Notes: a model not told the origin generated them from the sequence alone. 64,000 nucleotides of DNA from Duganella qianjiadongensis (GCF_009857915.1 NZ_WWCM01000009.1:161299-225298); one strand, 5' to 3'. Numbered from the stretch's first letter, positions 27,878 through 36,939 are shown. Numbers and translations: made by a program.

Positions 27878-28219
27878 ATGGAAAACCACCATTTCAATTC
27901 TATGCAAGCCGTAGTATCGGCCGCTGATGTTAATGAGCGTCGCCTCGACAAACATCGCCCGGTAGCTCGTGCCTTGCGCGGTGGCTCCGCAGCCGGTGCT
28001 GATGAGGTGCTGGTGCTCGCGCATGGACAGGTTGCGCTTTGGGAGCAAGGGCGTTTGTGTAGCCAGGACTATATAGATGCCTGGAAGGAGTTGCTACAGC
28101 ACCCGCAGCGAGCAGCTGAGATTCTCGAAGAGCGCTCTTCCCATGCGGCAGCATTACGCCAGAACTCCCCCTTCGTTGCTTCTGTCCGCAAGTTCCAAGC
28201 ATTAGCAAATGCGGCGTGA
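27878..28219 (+). CDS. Hypothetical protein, probable partner of the nucleotidyltransferase
   Basis: A 113-residue mainly helical protein (VLAHGQVALWEQGRLCSQDY, WKELLQHPQRAAEILEERS, AALRQNSPF). I do not recognise a named family. It overlaps the following gene by 11 bases, so the two are translationally linked, and I recall similar short proteins beside nucleotidyltransferases in Burkholderiales. An antitoxin-like role is an inference. No clear ribosome-binding site precedes the ATG; a later in-frame ATG at 27902 is possible. Confidence 0.6.
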   Translation: MENHHFNSMQAVVSAADVNERRLDKHRPVARALRGGSAAGADEVLVLAHGQVALWEQGRLCSQDYIDAWKELLQHPQRAAEILEERSSHAAALRQNSPFVASVRKFQALANAA

Positions 28220-29015
28220 GCAGGTCCTGCTTGCCTTGAAAGAGGCCGCGAAATGCGGTCGACACACTGAATTCGTCATTGCCGGCAGCCTTTCAGTCTT
28301 GGGCCTCAAAGAGGTACCTCCCGAGCTGATGTCCATCTCGATCGACATTGACTTCTTCCCATTGCGTGATCCCACGCAGGTTCAAGATATCGTCGCTGAA
28401 CTAGGTGAGGACTCGGCTTTTCACGAGCAGCACGGCTACTATCTCGACCCGATCAGTAGCAGCATCCTGGTGCTGCCTCCCGGTTGGATGGGGCGCCTGG
28501 TGATGCTGGAGTTCGGCGGCATTCACGCCTACTTCCTCGATGTCAACGACACCGCGATTTCCAAGTATGTGCGTAGTGCTGAGAATGATTTCCGATGGAT
28601 AGATGCCGGTCTGGAGGCAGGTTTGCTCGACCTCGACATCATTGAAGGCAGAGCTCAGTTTGGCCTGGATTACCCTGGCGAAGACGATAAGCGCCGAGTT
28701 CTCAATGGCATCCGGTCACATCGCGCTGCACGCAATGAGGATGGCACGCTAAGGCATGAGTTGCTCGCAACCTTGCGCTCATATACTCAAGCGCGTATTG
28801 CCAATCTTTCGGACGACGATCACCAATACACTGGCGACATTCTTTACGCGGCGGTAAACCGCGTTGTGCAGGAAGTTGAACCTGATGTGTTCGTAATTCA
28901 CGATTCATCCTGCTGGGACTACACCCCATTGGTCGGGCAAAAGGTCAGCGTGATCTATGCCGGGGGTGTGGCTACGGTGAAGGGGATGGCGCGCCCAAGT
29001 CCAGGAATGAGATAA
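28209..29015 (+). CDS. DUF6036-like nucleotidyltransferase with C-terminal KfrB-like domain
   Basis: A 268-residue protein. The N-terminal two thirds resemble the DUF6036/AbiEii-type nucleotidyltransferase group: AGSLSVLGL, then ISIDIDFFP giving a DxD-like metal site near residues 45-48, and later DVNDTAISKYVRSAENDFRW. From about residue 205 (YTGDILYAAVNRVVQEV, VFVIHDSS, VGQKVSVIYAGG) the pattern resembles the KfrB domain of plasmid-encoded proteins. The two genes form an overlapping pair in a low-GC patch, as expected for an acquired toxin-antitoxin or defence module. Both domain calls are by eye. Confidence 0.65.
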   Translation: MRREQVLLALKEAAKCGRHTEFVIAGSLSVLGLKEVPPELMSISIDIDFFPLRDPTQVQDIVAELGEDSAFHEQHGYYLDPISSSILVLPPGWMGRLVMLEFGGIHAYFLDVNDTAISKYVRSAENDFRWIDAGLEAGLLDLDIIEGRAQFGLDYPGEDDKRRVLNGIRSHRAARNEDGTLRHELLATLRSYTQARIANLSDDDHQYTGDILYAAVNRVVQEVEPDVFVIHDSSCWDYTPLVGQKVSVIYAGGVATVKGMARPSPGMR

Positions 29016-29046
29016 CTTTGACGATGTCCAACAGCCATCTATCAAC

Positions 29047-29075
29047 TTGACGCTGGCAAAGCTTGCGATTATATT
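29047..29075 (+). promoter_or_regulatory. Sigma70 promoter of the TetR gene
   Basis: TTGACG (29047-29052), 17 bases, TATATT (29070-29075). The start codon lies 60 bases downstream and repeated motifs fill the space between. Confidence 0.6.
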
Positions 29076-29085
29076 AATGACTAAC

Positions 29086-29121
29086 AAGTAAGTTAATCGC
29101 CAGCCCAAATAAGTTAGTTAA
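29086..29121 (+). promoter_or_regulatory. Direct repeats between TetR promoter and start, likely operator
   Basis: AAGTAAGTTAA (29086-29096) recurs as AAGTTAGTTAA (29111-29121), exactly 25 bases apart. ACTAAC at 29080 and GTTAGT at 29113 are also inverted copies. The position just after the transcription start fits autorepression. Confidence 0.45.
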
Positions 29122-29134
29122 ATCAAGAGCCTCC

Positions 29135-29779
29135 ATGCAAGCTTCTCAAGAAACCAAGCCTCGCTGGGAGCGGCGCAAGGATGCGCGGCCGCAGGAATTG
29201 CTGGCTGCCGCCCTGAACCAGTTCGTCGAGCGCGGCTATGCCGGCACGCGGCTGGAAGATGTGGCCAAGAGCGCCGGCGTGTCCAAGGGCACGCTCTACC
29301 TGTATTTCGCCAACAAGGAAGAACTGTTCAAGGCCGTAGTGCGGGAAAACATTGTCCACCCCATCGGCGAAGCGGAACTGGAAGCAGCCCAGCATGACGG
29401 CCCCAGCGGCGCGCTGCTGCGTACCATCCTGCTCAAATGGTGGCATCAGATCTGCGCCACTCCGCTGGCCGGTATCACCAAGCTGATGTTGGCCGAAGGC
29501 AACCATTTCCCCGAACTGGCGCAGTTTTACAACGAAGAAGTGGTGGCGCGCGGCAACCGCCTGATCGCCAGCGTGCTGGTGCGCGGCATCGAACGGGGCG
29601 AATTCCATCCCGTTGATCCGCTGGTGATGACGCCCGTGCTGGTGGCGCCCGTGCTGATGCTGATGATGTGGACCCACGCCTATATGCCCGATTGCGGCAT
29701 GCCGCCTATCGATCCGGATGCCTTTATGGCGACCTTTACCGAGGTCAGCCTGCGTGGTCTGGAAGTGCAGCGGGCATGA
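29135..29779 (+). CDS. TetR/AcrR-family transcriptional regulator
   Basis: A 214-residue repressor-type regulator. The N-terminal helix-turn-helix (ALNQFVERGYAGTRLEDVAKSAGVSKGTLYLYFANKEELFK, about residues 22-64) is canonical; the remainder is a helical ligand-binding domain. It precedes pcm-rhodanese-tolC on the same strand, so control of the TolC exporter is possible but unproven. Repeated motifs in its own leader suggest autoregulation. Confidence 0.92.
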   Translation: MQASQETKPRWERRKDARPQELLAAALNQFVERGYAGTRLEDVAKSAGVSKGTLYLYFANKEELFKAVVRENIVHPIGEAELEAAQHDGPSGALLRTILLKWWHQICATPLAGITKLMLAEGNHFPELAQFYNEEVVARGNRLIASVLVRGIERGEFHPVDPLVMTPVLVAPVLMLMMWTHAYMPDCGMPPIDPDAFMATFTEVSLRGLEVQRA

Positions 29780-29948
29780 GGTGGCGCGGCCCCGTCTGCG
29801 GTAAACTTGCCATTTTGGTAGGTTCAACCCCCTTAAACTGCAGACTGTCGCAATTTCCCGCGTAAACCCCGTCATGTCGTTAATATGTGCCTCGATGCCA
29901 GTTCAACGATAAAATGACGGTTTGTTTAATCCAGACCCGAGTCAAAAG

Positions 29949-30602
29949 ATGAATATCGAACAAGCCCGCTTCAATATGATCGAACAGCAAATCCGTCCAT
30001 GGGACGTCCTCGCCGCGGACGTGCTGGACCTGCTGCAGGTGGTGAAACGTGAGAATTTCGTGCCGGAAGCTTATAAAGCGCTGGCGTTTGCCGATGTGGA
30101 ATTGCCGCTGCCGGGTGGTGCTTACATGCTGGCGCCCAAGATCGAAGCCCGTCTGCTGCAGGATCTGAACCTGAAAAAGCATGAAAACGTGCTGGAAATC
30201 GGCGCCGGTTCGGGCTATATGGCGGCGCTGCTGGCGCACAAAGCCCGTCATGTGACGACGGTGGAAGTATCGCCAGCGCTGAAAGCGCTGGCAGAAAAGA
30301 ATCTGGCCGACAGCGGCGTGAGCAATGTGACGGTGGAACTGGGCGATGCAGCCCAGGGCTGGAGCACTGGCGCCCCGTTCGATGTAATCGTGGTGTCGGG
30401 CTCGCTGCCGGAACTGCCACAGGCCCTGTTGCAACAACTGAGTATCGGTGGCCGTCTGGTCGTCATCATCGGCGCATCGCCAGCGATGAAGGCACAGCTG
30501 ATCACCCGCACCGGTGAAGCTGGTTACGACACCCGCACCCTGTTCGAAACCGACGTGAAACCACTGGCTTCGGCTGTGGCGCCATCGAAGTTCACGTTCT
30601 GA
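29949..30602 (+). CDS. pcm: Protein-L-isoaspartate O-methyltransferase family protein
   Basis: A 217-residue AdoMet-dependent methyltransferase of the Pcm family, which starts repair of isoaspartyl residues in damaged proteins. The AdoMet motif VLEIGAGSGYMAALLA is near residues 81-96, followed by VTTVEVSPAL and FDVIVVSGS. I start at MNIEQARFNM (29949); nine codons of upstream frame lack support. This TolC-linked paralogue lies in the common betaproteobacterial order pcm-rhodanese-tolC. Confidence 0.88.
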   Translation: MNIEQARFNMIEQQIRPWDVLAADVLDLLQVVKRENFVPEAYKALAFADVELPLPGGAYMLAPKIEARLLQDLNLKKHENVLEIGAGSGYMAALLAHKARHVTTVEVSPALKALAEKNLADSGVSNVTVELGDAAQGWSTGAPFDVIVVSGSLPELPQALLQQLSIGGRLVVIIGASPAMKAQLITRTGEAGYDTRTLFETDVKPLASAVAPSKFTF

Positions 30603-30619
30603 GCGGAGCGGAGTCGTCA

Positions 30620-30943
30620 ATGCAGCATCTGAGTGCTCTGGAACTGGCGGACTGGCTGGCCGATAGCGGCCGGCCCGATCCGGTCCTGCTGGACGTGCGT
30701 GAGCCGTGGGAATTCGAGACCTGTCATATCGCCGGGGCTCAGCATATTCCCATGCACACCATCCCGGCCCGTATCGATGATCTCGATGAAGATGCAGCCA
30801 TCGTCTGCATCTGCCATCACGGTGCGCGCAGCCTGCAGGTGGCCGACTATCTCGAGCATCATGGATTCGGCAAGCTGTACAACCTGACTGGCGGCGTCCA
30901 TGCCTGGGCGCTGCAGGTCGATAGCACGATGGCAAAATACTGA
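30620..30943 (+). CDS. Rhodanese-like sulfurtransferase
   Basis: A 107-residue single-domain rhodanese. The active-site loop is CHHGARS with the persulfide-forming cysteine; LLDVREPWEFETCHI and GGVHAW are family landmarks. It would transfer sulfane sulfur in the cytoplasm. It sits 17 bases after pcm with GGAG upstream, so it is part of the pcm-tolC transcript. Confidence 0.93.
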   Translation: MQHLSALELADWLADSGRPDPVLLDVREPWEFETCHIAGAQHIPMHTIPARIDDLDEDAAIVCICHHGARSLQVADYLEHHGFGKLYNLTGGVHAWALQVDSTMAKY

Positions 30944-31011
30944 GGTGCTGGCACGGCGTCAGCACTGGTGTGAAAGGCCGTCTTTTTTTGATGACTCCCG
31001 TGGAGAAAGCA

Positions 31012-32340
31012 ATGCAGAAACCCCTTATCGCCGTGCTGATCACCAGCGCCCTGTTGACGCTGAATATCGCTACCGAGGCACAGGCGGCTGACCTGATCCA
31101 GATCTACCAGCAGGCACTGGCCAACGACGCGACCTATGCCAGCGCCCGTTCGTCGCTGAGCGCCGGTCAGGAACGCATCATCCAGGGGCGTGCCGGCCTG
31201 CTGCCGAATATTTCGGCTAGCGGCAGCAATCTGCGCAACAGCGGCGACGTCACCGCGCCCAACATACTGGGCATCCGCACCAAGAGCGATACCGATTACC
31301 ACAGCAATGCCTACACGGTGTCGCTGACCCAGCCCCTGTTCAACTGGGCCAACTGGGAAAGCTACCAGCAGAGCAAGCTGGCGCAAGCCACGGCCGAAGC
31401 GGCATTTGCCCAGGCCCAGCAGGACCTGATCACCCGCGTGGCGCAAGCTTATTTCGACGTGCTGACGGCGCAGGATAATCTGACCTCGACGCGGGCCCAG
31501 AAAGTGGCGACCACGGAGCAGCTGGCATCGGCCAAGCGTAACTTCGAAGTGGGTACCCAGACCATTACCGATACCCACGAAGCGCAGGCGGCCTACGATC
31601 TGGTGGTGGCAGCAGAATTTGCCGCCATCAACGATCTGGATAACAAGCGCGCCGCGCTGCAGGTGATCATCGGCCAGATGCCGGGCGAACTGGCGCCGCT
31701 GCGTACCGGCGTGACGATTACGCCACCATCGCCAGCGGCTATCGAGCCGTGGGTCAGCTCGGCAGAAACCCAGAACTACGGCGTGGTCGCGGCCAATCTG
31801 AACGTGGAAATCGCCAAGCGCGAAATTTCACGTAACCGCGCCAGCCACATGCCGACCCTGAATCTGGTTGCCAGCTCCTCGCACCAGATGCAGACGGCCG
31901 GCCAGACCATCAACAATAACGCCATCGGCGTGAGCTGGAGCGTGCCTATCTTCAGCGGCTTCGCCGTCACCAGCAAAGTGCGCGAAACCATCGCCCTGGA
32001 AGACAAGGCGCGCAACGATCTGGAAGCCACCAAGCGCGCAGCGGCGCAGGGCGCCCGTGCTGCCTATCTGGGCATGAACAGCGGTCTGGCACAGGTGAAA
32101 GCGCTGGAAGCGGCGGAAGTATCGAGCAAATCCTCGCTGGAATCGAACAAGCTCGGTTATCAGGTCGGCGTGCGTATCAATATCGACGTGCTGAATGCGC
32201 AGAAGCTGCTTTACTCGACCCAGAAAGATCTGTCCAAAGCCCGTTACGACACCATCGTCAACGGTCTGCGCCTGAAGTCGGCGGCAGGTTCGCTCAAGGA
32301 AGAAGATCTGGCTAGCGTCAACGCCATGCTGGTGCACTGA
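31012..32340 (+). CDS. tolC: TolC-family outer-membrane channel
   Basis: A 442-residue outer-membrane protein with a signal peptide (LIAVLITSALLTLNIATEAQA). It forms a trimeric export tunnel used by type I secretion and efflux pumps. TolC-specific phrases include LIQIYQQALANDATY, VSLTQPLFNWANWESY, and FEVGTQTITDTHEAQAAYD. I start at MQKPLIAV (31012) with GGAG upstream; an upstream in-frame start would add 14 residues before the signal peptide. It lacks a lipobox, unlike the metal-efflux factor at 19109. Confidence 0.93.
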   Translation: MQKPLIAVLITSALLTLNIATEAQAADLIQIYQQALANDATYASARSSLSAGQERIIQGRAGLLPNISASGSNLRNSGDVTAPNILGIRTKSDTDYHSNAYTVSLTQPLFNWANWESYQQSKLAQATAEAAFAQAQQDLITRVAQAYFDVLTAQDNLTSTRAQKVATTEQLASAKRNFEVGTQTITDTHEAQAAYDLVVAAEFAAINDLDNKRAALQVIIGQMPGELAPLRTGVTITPPSPAAIEPWVSSAETQNYGVVAANLNVEIAKREISRNRASHMPTLNLVASSSHQMQTAGQTINNNAIGVSWSVPIFSGFAVTSKVRETIALEDKARNDLEATKRAAAQGARAAYLGMNSGLAQVKALEAAEVSSKSSLESNKLGYQVGVRINIDVLNAQKLLYSTQKDLSKARYDTIVNGLRLKSAAGSLKEEDLASVNAMLVH

Positions 32341-32386
32341 TTAGCAAGACCAAGCATGCGCCGGTGTGTACCGGCTGGCCATGAAG

Positions 32387-32411
32387 AAGCCGCCCCTCGG
32401 GGCGGCTTTTT
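32387..32411 (+). terminator. Intrinsic terminator after tolC
   Basis: AAGCCGCCC (32387-32395) and GGGCGGCTT (32400-32408) form a perfect stem with a CTCG loop, running into five T. It ends the pcm-rhodanese-tolC unit and faces the convergent gloA. Confidence 0.92.
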
Positions 32412-32425
32412 GTTGCTCGCAGCGC

Positions 32426-32833
32426 TTACAGGCCGGCGCCGGCGCCGTCGAAGCTGCGTTCGATCAGCTCGATCTTGTAACCGTCCGGATCGGTGACAAA
32501 GGCAATCACGGTGCTGCCGCCTTTGACCGGGCCCGGTTCGCGCGTCACCGTGCCGCCGTTGGCTTTGACGGCCTCGCAGGCGCGATAAATGTTATCGGCC
32601 GAAATGGCGATGTGGCCGTAGGCCGTGCCCAGCTCGTAGCTGCTCACGCCGTAGTTATAGGTCAGTTCCAGTTCCGCGTGCTCGGGGTTGGAGCCGTAGC
32701 CGAGGAAGGCCAGCGTGTACTGGTATTCGGGATTATCGCTGGTGCGCAGCAGCTTCATGCCCAGTACGTTGGTGTAGAAGGCTATCGAACGTTGCAAGTC
32801 GCCGACGCGCAGCATGGTGTGCAGAATACGCAT
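32426..32833 (-). CDS. gloA: Lactoylglutathione lyase (glyoxalase I)
   Basis: A 135-residue metalloenzyme that isomerises the methylglyoxal-glutathione adduct to S-lactoylglutathione. Metal ligands are visible as H5 (ILHTMLRV), E56 (AELELTYN), the histidine in YGHIAIS and the glutamate in YKIELIE. Conserved [12 protein letters not shown] and DPDGYKIE confirm the class. It is a single-gene unit. Confidence 0.95.
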   Translation of the reverse strand: MRILHTMLRVGDLQRSIAFYTNVLGMKLLRTSDNPEYQYTLAFLGYGSNPEHAELELTYNYGVSSYELGTAYGHIAISADNIYRACEAVKANGGTVTREPGPVKGGSTVIAFVTDPDGYKIELIERSFDGAGAGL

Positions 32834-32898
32834 AGTGGTCTTTCGTGTGAGTACGGGAAAGACAGAATTCTATGCGTTTTGGCGCCAGCCTGCCCGAC

Positions 32899-33156
32899 TC
32901 AGTCACGTTTGCTGCCGGGCTGGGGGCGGGCCTGCCCCGACGGCGGCTTGCCGTGTTCGTCGCGGGTGGTTTCGGCGCCGGGCTGGTTGTGGCGGTCGGT
33001 ATCGACCAGTCCTTCCTCGATGTCGCTGGCGGCTTGCCGGATCACGCTACGGTTGGGCGTCAGCTCGCCTTCGGGCGACTCGTCGCGCTCATGCGGCATG
33101 CGCTGCACGCCGTCGTTGCGGCGTTTGGCGCGGGTGTTGATTTTAGTGTCGTGCAT
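32899..33156 (-). CDS. Small disordered hydrophilic protein
   Basis: An 85-residue protein almost without hydrophobic residues, rich in Arg, Asp, Glu, Pro and Gly (KINTRAKRRNDGVQRMPHER, RHNQPGAETTRDEHGKPP). A very good ribosome-binding site (GGGAGG five bases before the ATG) argues that it is translated. I do not know its function; such compositions are seen in stress-related hydrophilins. Confidence 0.65.
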   Translation of the reverse strand: MHDTKINTRAKRRNDGVQRMPHERDESPEGELTPNRSVIRQAASDIEEGLVDTDRHNQPGAETTRDEHGKPPSGQARPQPGSKRD

Positions 33157-33288
33157 GCTGTCCTCCCGTGGTGGATTACCGGATCATGCTAGCTCCGGGC
33201 CGCATAGTCTGTCGCCCGATAGGCGGAAGATGGAAGGCAGCAGTGCTGAAAAATGTTGCAACTTGCAATTTTGAGTGATAACGTTAAC

Positions 33289-33296
33289 TCATCATT
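33289..33296. promoter_or_regulatory. Possible LacI-type operator before PL8 gene
   Basis: The palindrome TAACGTTA sits within TGATAACGTTAACT, 23 bases upstream of the PL8 start codon. Its centre matches the LacI-type operator at 5575, but the outer arms are only partly symmetrical. Confidence 0.35.
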
Positions 33297-33318
33297 ATTC
33301 AGCAAAAAGGAGGAGACA

Positions 33319-35781
33319 GTGGCGAAGATCAAGCAGACCTGGCTGGCCGTGGCGCTATGCGCACTGGGCTGGCAGACGGCGGCGCAGGCGGATGTGTACG
33401 ACGATATGCGCTTGCGCTGGCAAAACCGCACTGGCAGCGTGGCGGCATTGCCGCCCGATGATCCCGACTTGCTGATGCAGCAGGCCGCGCAGGCCGACGC
33501 GCCCGACCACTATGTCACGCTGAAAAGCTCGGCTGGCATGGGCTTGCCTGCGGGGCAGCTGTGGAGCGATCTGCCGCTCGATAAAGTCTCGGCCAATCTC
33601 ACCAGCACGGTGGAGCGTCTGCAAAGCATCGCTGATGCCTATGCTGATCCCCGTTCGCCCTACTACCATCAGGCCGAAGTGATGCAGCGCCTGCAGGCCG
33701 GCCTCGACGCTTTCATTGCGGCACGCTATACGGCCACGGCCACCGCTTTCGATAACTGGTGGGACTGGCAGATCGGCACGCCGCAAGGCCTGAACAAGCT
33801 GATGCTCAGTACCTACGCTGCGCTCACGCCAGCGCGCATTGCTGCCGTCTGTGCCGCCATCGACCGCTATGTGCCGGATCCCACGCGCCGCACGGCCGCC
33901 AATGGCAGCGTCACGACGCTGCCGGAAACGGGGGCCAATCTGCTCGATAAAGCGTTTGTGGTAGTCATGCGCGGCATCGTCGGCAAGAACGGCGACAAGA
34001 TCCGCGCCGGGCGCGATGCCATACCGGCGGCGCTGCCCGAGGTGAGTAGCGGCGATGGTTTCTATGCCGACGGTTCCTTCATCCAGCATACCTATGTGCC
34101 GTATATCGGTGGCTACGGTTCGGTGCTGATCAACGATATTGCGCGGCTCTACTACGTGCTGGCAGGTTCCAGCTGGCCTATCGACGGCACGCCGCTGTAC
34201 AACAACCCCTACCACTGGGCCATCAATTCGTATGCGCCGTTTATCTACAACGGCGCGCTGATGGATAACCAGCGTGGCCGTTCGATCAGCCGCTGGGCTG
34301 CCACCGACCACGTAGCCGGACGCAGCACCATCATGGCGCTGGCCGAACTGACCCAGAGCCTGTCTGCTGCCGATGCCCGCGAACTGAAAAGCCTGATCAA
34401 AGGCTGGGTGCAGCGCGACAGCAGTTTTGGCAGCAGCTATTTCACGCCCGTAGCTGGTAACGGTAACAAGCTGCAGACTGTCAGCACGCTCGATCTGGCG
34501 CTGGTTAAAGCCATCCTCAACGACGGCAGCATCGTGGCGCGGCCCGAGCCGGAAGAAACCCGTATTTTCGCTTCGGCCGACCGCGCCGTGCAGCGGCGCG
34601 ACGGCTATGCCTATGCAGTTGCGCTGTTCTCGCCGCGCATCAGCGCTTTCGAATATGGCAATGGCGAAAATCTGCGCGGCTGGTGGACCGGCATCGGCAT
34701 GACCCAGTTGTACAACGCTGATCTGGGCCAGTATGGCGGCAGCTACTGGGCCACGGTGGACCCGCTGCGGCTGGCCGGCACCACCACCGACCGCAGCGGC
34801 AGCGGCACGCCGGGCGGCTTCAAAAAATATCCGAATGCGCGCAATCTGGTGGGTGGCGCCGAGTTGAACCGGCAGTTCGCTACGCTGGCCATGGACTTTG
34901 CCATGAGTGGCGTGACGGGAACTACCCTCAGTGGCAAGAAGGCCTGGTTCCTGTTCGGCGACCGCATCGTCGCGCTGGGTACGGGCATTAGTAGCAGCGA
35001 TAACGTGGAGATCGAAACCATCGTGGAGAACCGCCGTCTGACGGGGGCCGGTGAAAATGTGCTGACGGTGAACGATGCCAGCAAGCCTGTCACCGCGGGC
35101 TGGCGCGAGAGTATGGCGGCCACGCGCTGGGCGCATCTGGCAGGTAATACGGCCAGTGGTTCCGACACGGGCTATGTCTTTCCCGCCAGTCCTGTGGTGA
35201 ACGGCCTGCGCGAGAGCCGCAGTGGTAGCTGGAGCCAGATCAACACGGGCGGTCCCGCCACTGTGCAGACCGAGCGCTACCTGACGCTGGCCCTGAGCCA
35301 TGGCAGTAATCCGTCCGCCGCCAGTTATAGCTATATTGTGCTGCCCAATCGCAGCGTGGCGGCCACGGCAGCTTTTGCGAGCGCCAATCCGGTGACGGTG
35401 GTGGAGAACTCGCTGGCGGCCAGCGCAGTGCAGGATAGCGAGCAGGGACTGACCGGCGTGGTGTTCTGGGCCGATGCCAGCAAGACGGTGACCATCGCAG
35501 GCCAGTCTTATCTGAGCAGCGATAAAAAAGCGGTGGTGACCTTGCAGCAGCAGGGCACAGATGTGCAGCTGGCGGTGGCCGATCCTACCCAGAGCAATAC
35601 CGGGCAGATCCGGCTGGAACTGTACCGCAGCGCCACCACACTGCAGGCCTGCGATCCGGCCATCACGGTCCTCCAGCGCAGCCCCACCATCAAGCTGGCG
35701 GTGAATGTGAATGGCAGTGCAGGCAAGTCGTTTGCCTGCCACTTTAGCATCAAAAAGCCGGCCCTGACGCCGCTGCGTTAG
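33319..35781 (+). CDS. Family 8 polysaccharide lyase
   Basis: An 820-residue secreted lyase with a signal peptide (WLAVALCALGWQTAAQA). PL8 enzymes cleave hyaluronan, chondroitin or xanthan by beta-elimination. The N-terminal alpha/alpha toroid has the signature FDNWWDWQIGTP (about residue 145) and DGSFIQHTYVPYIGGYG (about 253); catalytic-region motifs NNPYHW (about 295) and NQRGRSISRW (about 316) follow, then the beta-sandwich domains. The GTG start at 33319 has AGGAGG five bases upstream. It is an isolated gene, so the substrate among PL8 options is not assignable. Confidence 0.92.
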   Translation: MAKIKQTWLAVALCALGWQTAAQADVYDDMRLRWQNRTGSVAALPPDDPDLLMQQAAQADAPDHYVTLKSSAGMGLPAGQLWSDLPLDKVSANLTSTVERLQSIADAYADPRSPYYHQAEVMQRLQAGLDAFIAARYTATATAFDNWWDWQIGTPQGLNKLMLSTYAALTPARIAAVCAAIDRYVPDPTRRTAANGSVTTLPETGANLLDKAFVVVMRGIVGKNGDKIRAGRDAIPAALPEVSSGDGFYADGSFIQHTYVPYIGGYGSVLINDIARLYYVLAGSSWPIDGTPLYNNPYHWAINSYAPFIYNGALMDNQRGRSISRWAATDHVAGRSTIMALAELTQSLSAADARELKSLIKGWVQRDSSFGSSYFTPVAGNGNKLQTVSTLDLALVKAILNDGSIVARPEPEETRIFASADRAVQRRDGYAYAVALFSPRISAFEYGNGENLRGWWTGIGMTQLYNADLGQYGGSYWATVDPLRLAGTTTDRSGSGTPGGFKKYPNARNLVGGAELNRQFATLAMDFAMSGVTGTTLSGKKAWFLFGDRIVALGTGISSSDNVEIETIVENRRLTGAGENVLTVNDASKPVTAGWRESMAATRWAHLAGNTASGSDTGYVFPASPVVNGLRESRSGSWSQINTGGPATVQTERYLTLALSHGSNPSAASYSYIVLPNRSVAATAAFASANPVTVVENSLAASAVQDSEQGLTGVVFWADASKTVTIAGQSYLSSDKKAVVTLQQQGTDVQLAVADPTQSNTGQIRLELYRSATTLQACDPAITVLQRSPTIKLAVNVNGSAGKSFACHFSIKKPALTPLR

Positions 35782-35914
35782 CGCTGATTTGCCACGCTGG
35801 CAGCCGTCTGCATCGTGACAACCGCGCGGGGATGCGGTTATCATTTAGGCCACACAGGTGCCGGCTGTCGCGGCCCCGTTCCGGTCTACCGTTTCCCTTT
35901 TTTGGATAGCCTGC

Positions 35915-36931
35915 ATGAATACAGCCGTTACGCCGGTCGACCACGCCCACGCGGCGCCCGTCAATTGCCCCAATTGCGACACCGTGCTGACGGGGCATTT
36001 CTGCTCCCACTGCGGGCAGGAAGCCATACTGCACCACGCCAGCGTGGGTGAATTCCTGCACGAGTTCATCGGCCATTACGTGGCGCTGGAGGGCAAGCTG
36101 TGGGGCACGGTGATGCGGCTGCTGTTCCGCCCCGGCGCGCTGACGCTCGAATACATCCGTGGCCGCCGCGTGCGTTTCGTCCAGCCGCTGCGGCTGTATC
36201 TGACACTGAGCCTGCTGTTCTTCGCGCTGCTGAAATTCTCCGGTACGTTTGCGCCGAATATGACGGAGGGCAGTGAAGCGCCGCAGGAGCACAGTGCCGC
36301 AGCGAGTAAAGCGCAGGACAAAGCCAGCGAGAAAGCGGCGCTGAAAGCGGCCATCAAGTCTGCGGCTGGCGTGCCGCCGCGCAGCGCTTCTAGGCCAGAC
36401 GATGGCGCGTCAGCTGAGGCGGATCAGCCGGCGGATCAGGGAAATAATATCGACATCGACGGCAATGAAAAGCTGAAGAGCTATCTGGATGGCTGGCCTG
36501 CCGCCCGCCATCAGCTCGATGCCTTCGACAAGCTGTCCGGATCTGAAAAGATCAAGGTGTTCCAGAACGGCTTCTATCACTATGCGCCCTACGCCATTTT
36601 CGCCCTGATGCCGGTATTCGCACTGCTGCTGAAAGTGCTGTATCTGGGCTCGGGCCGGCGCTTTGGCGACCATCTGCTGTTCGCCCTGCACACCAATGCT
36701 TTTGCCTACTTCATCTTCATCCTGATGCTGCTGGTATCGTGGGGCTTGGCCCACTTTGTGCTGTGGTGCTGGCTGCTCGGCTATCTGCCGTGGGCCATGC
36801 GGCGCGTGTACAACAGTGGCCGCGGCACGACGTTGGTGCGCTGGCTGCTGCTGATGTTCTTCTACTCCATCCTGATCGGACTGGCCGTGGGCGGCTCCAT
36901 GCTGGCCGGGATCATGACCATAGGCCACTAA
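35915..36931 (+). CDS. DUF3667 zinc-ribbon membrane protein
   Basis: A 338-residue inner-membrane protein. The N-terminus holds a zinc ribbon (CPNCDTVL then FCSHCGQE), followed by the DUF3667 core with RPGALTLEYIRGRRVRFVQPLRLYLTLSLLFF. A charged, Ala/Lys-rich linker (about residues 115-190) separates this from a C-terminal block of four membrane segments. I start at MNTAVTPV (35915). Function is unknown for the family. Confidence 0.85.
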   Translation: MNTAVTPVDHAHAAPVNCPNCDTVLTGHFCSHCGQEAILHHASVGEFLHEFIGHYVALEGKLWGTVMRLLFRPGALTLEYIRGRRVRFVQPLRLYLTLSLLFFALLKFSGTFAPNMTEGSEAPQEHSAAASKAQDKASEKAALKAAIKSAAGVPPRSASRPDDGASAEADQPADQGNNIDIDGNEKLKSYLDGWPAARHQLDAFDKLSGSEKIKVFQNGFYHYAPYAIFALMPVFALLLKVLYLGSGRRFGDHLLFALHTNAFAYFIFILMLLVSWGLAHFVLWCWLLGYLPWAMRRVYNSGRGTTLVRWLLLMFFYSILIGLAVGGSMLAGIMTIGH

Positions 36932-36939
36932 AACGGCAG

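Noticed and set aside
27091..29134. Genomic island with attachment sites
   Set aside because: GC is lower, but I found no integrase, tRNA gene or terminal direct repeats within the window.
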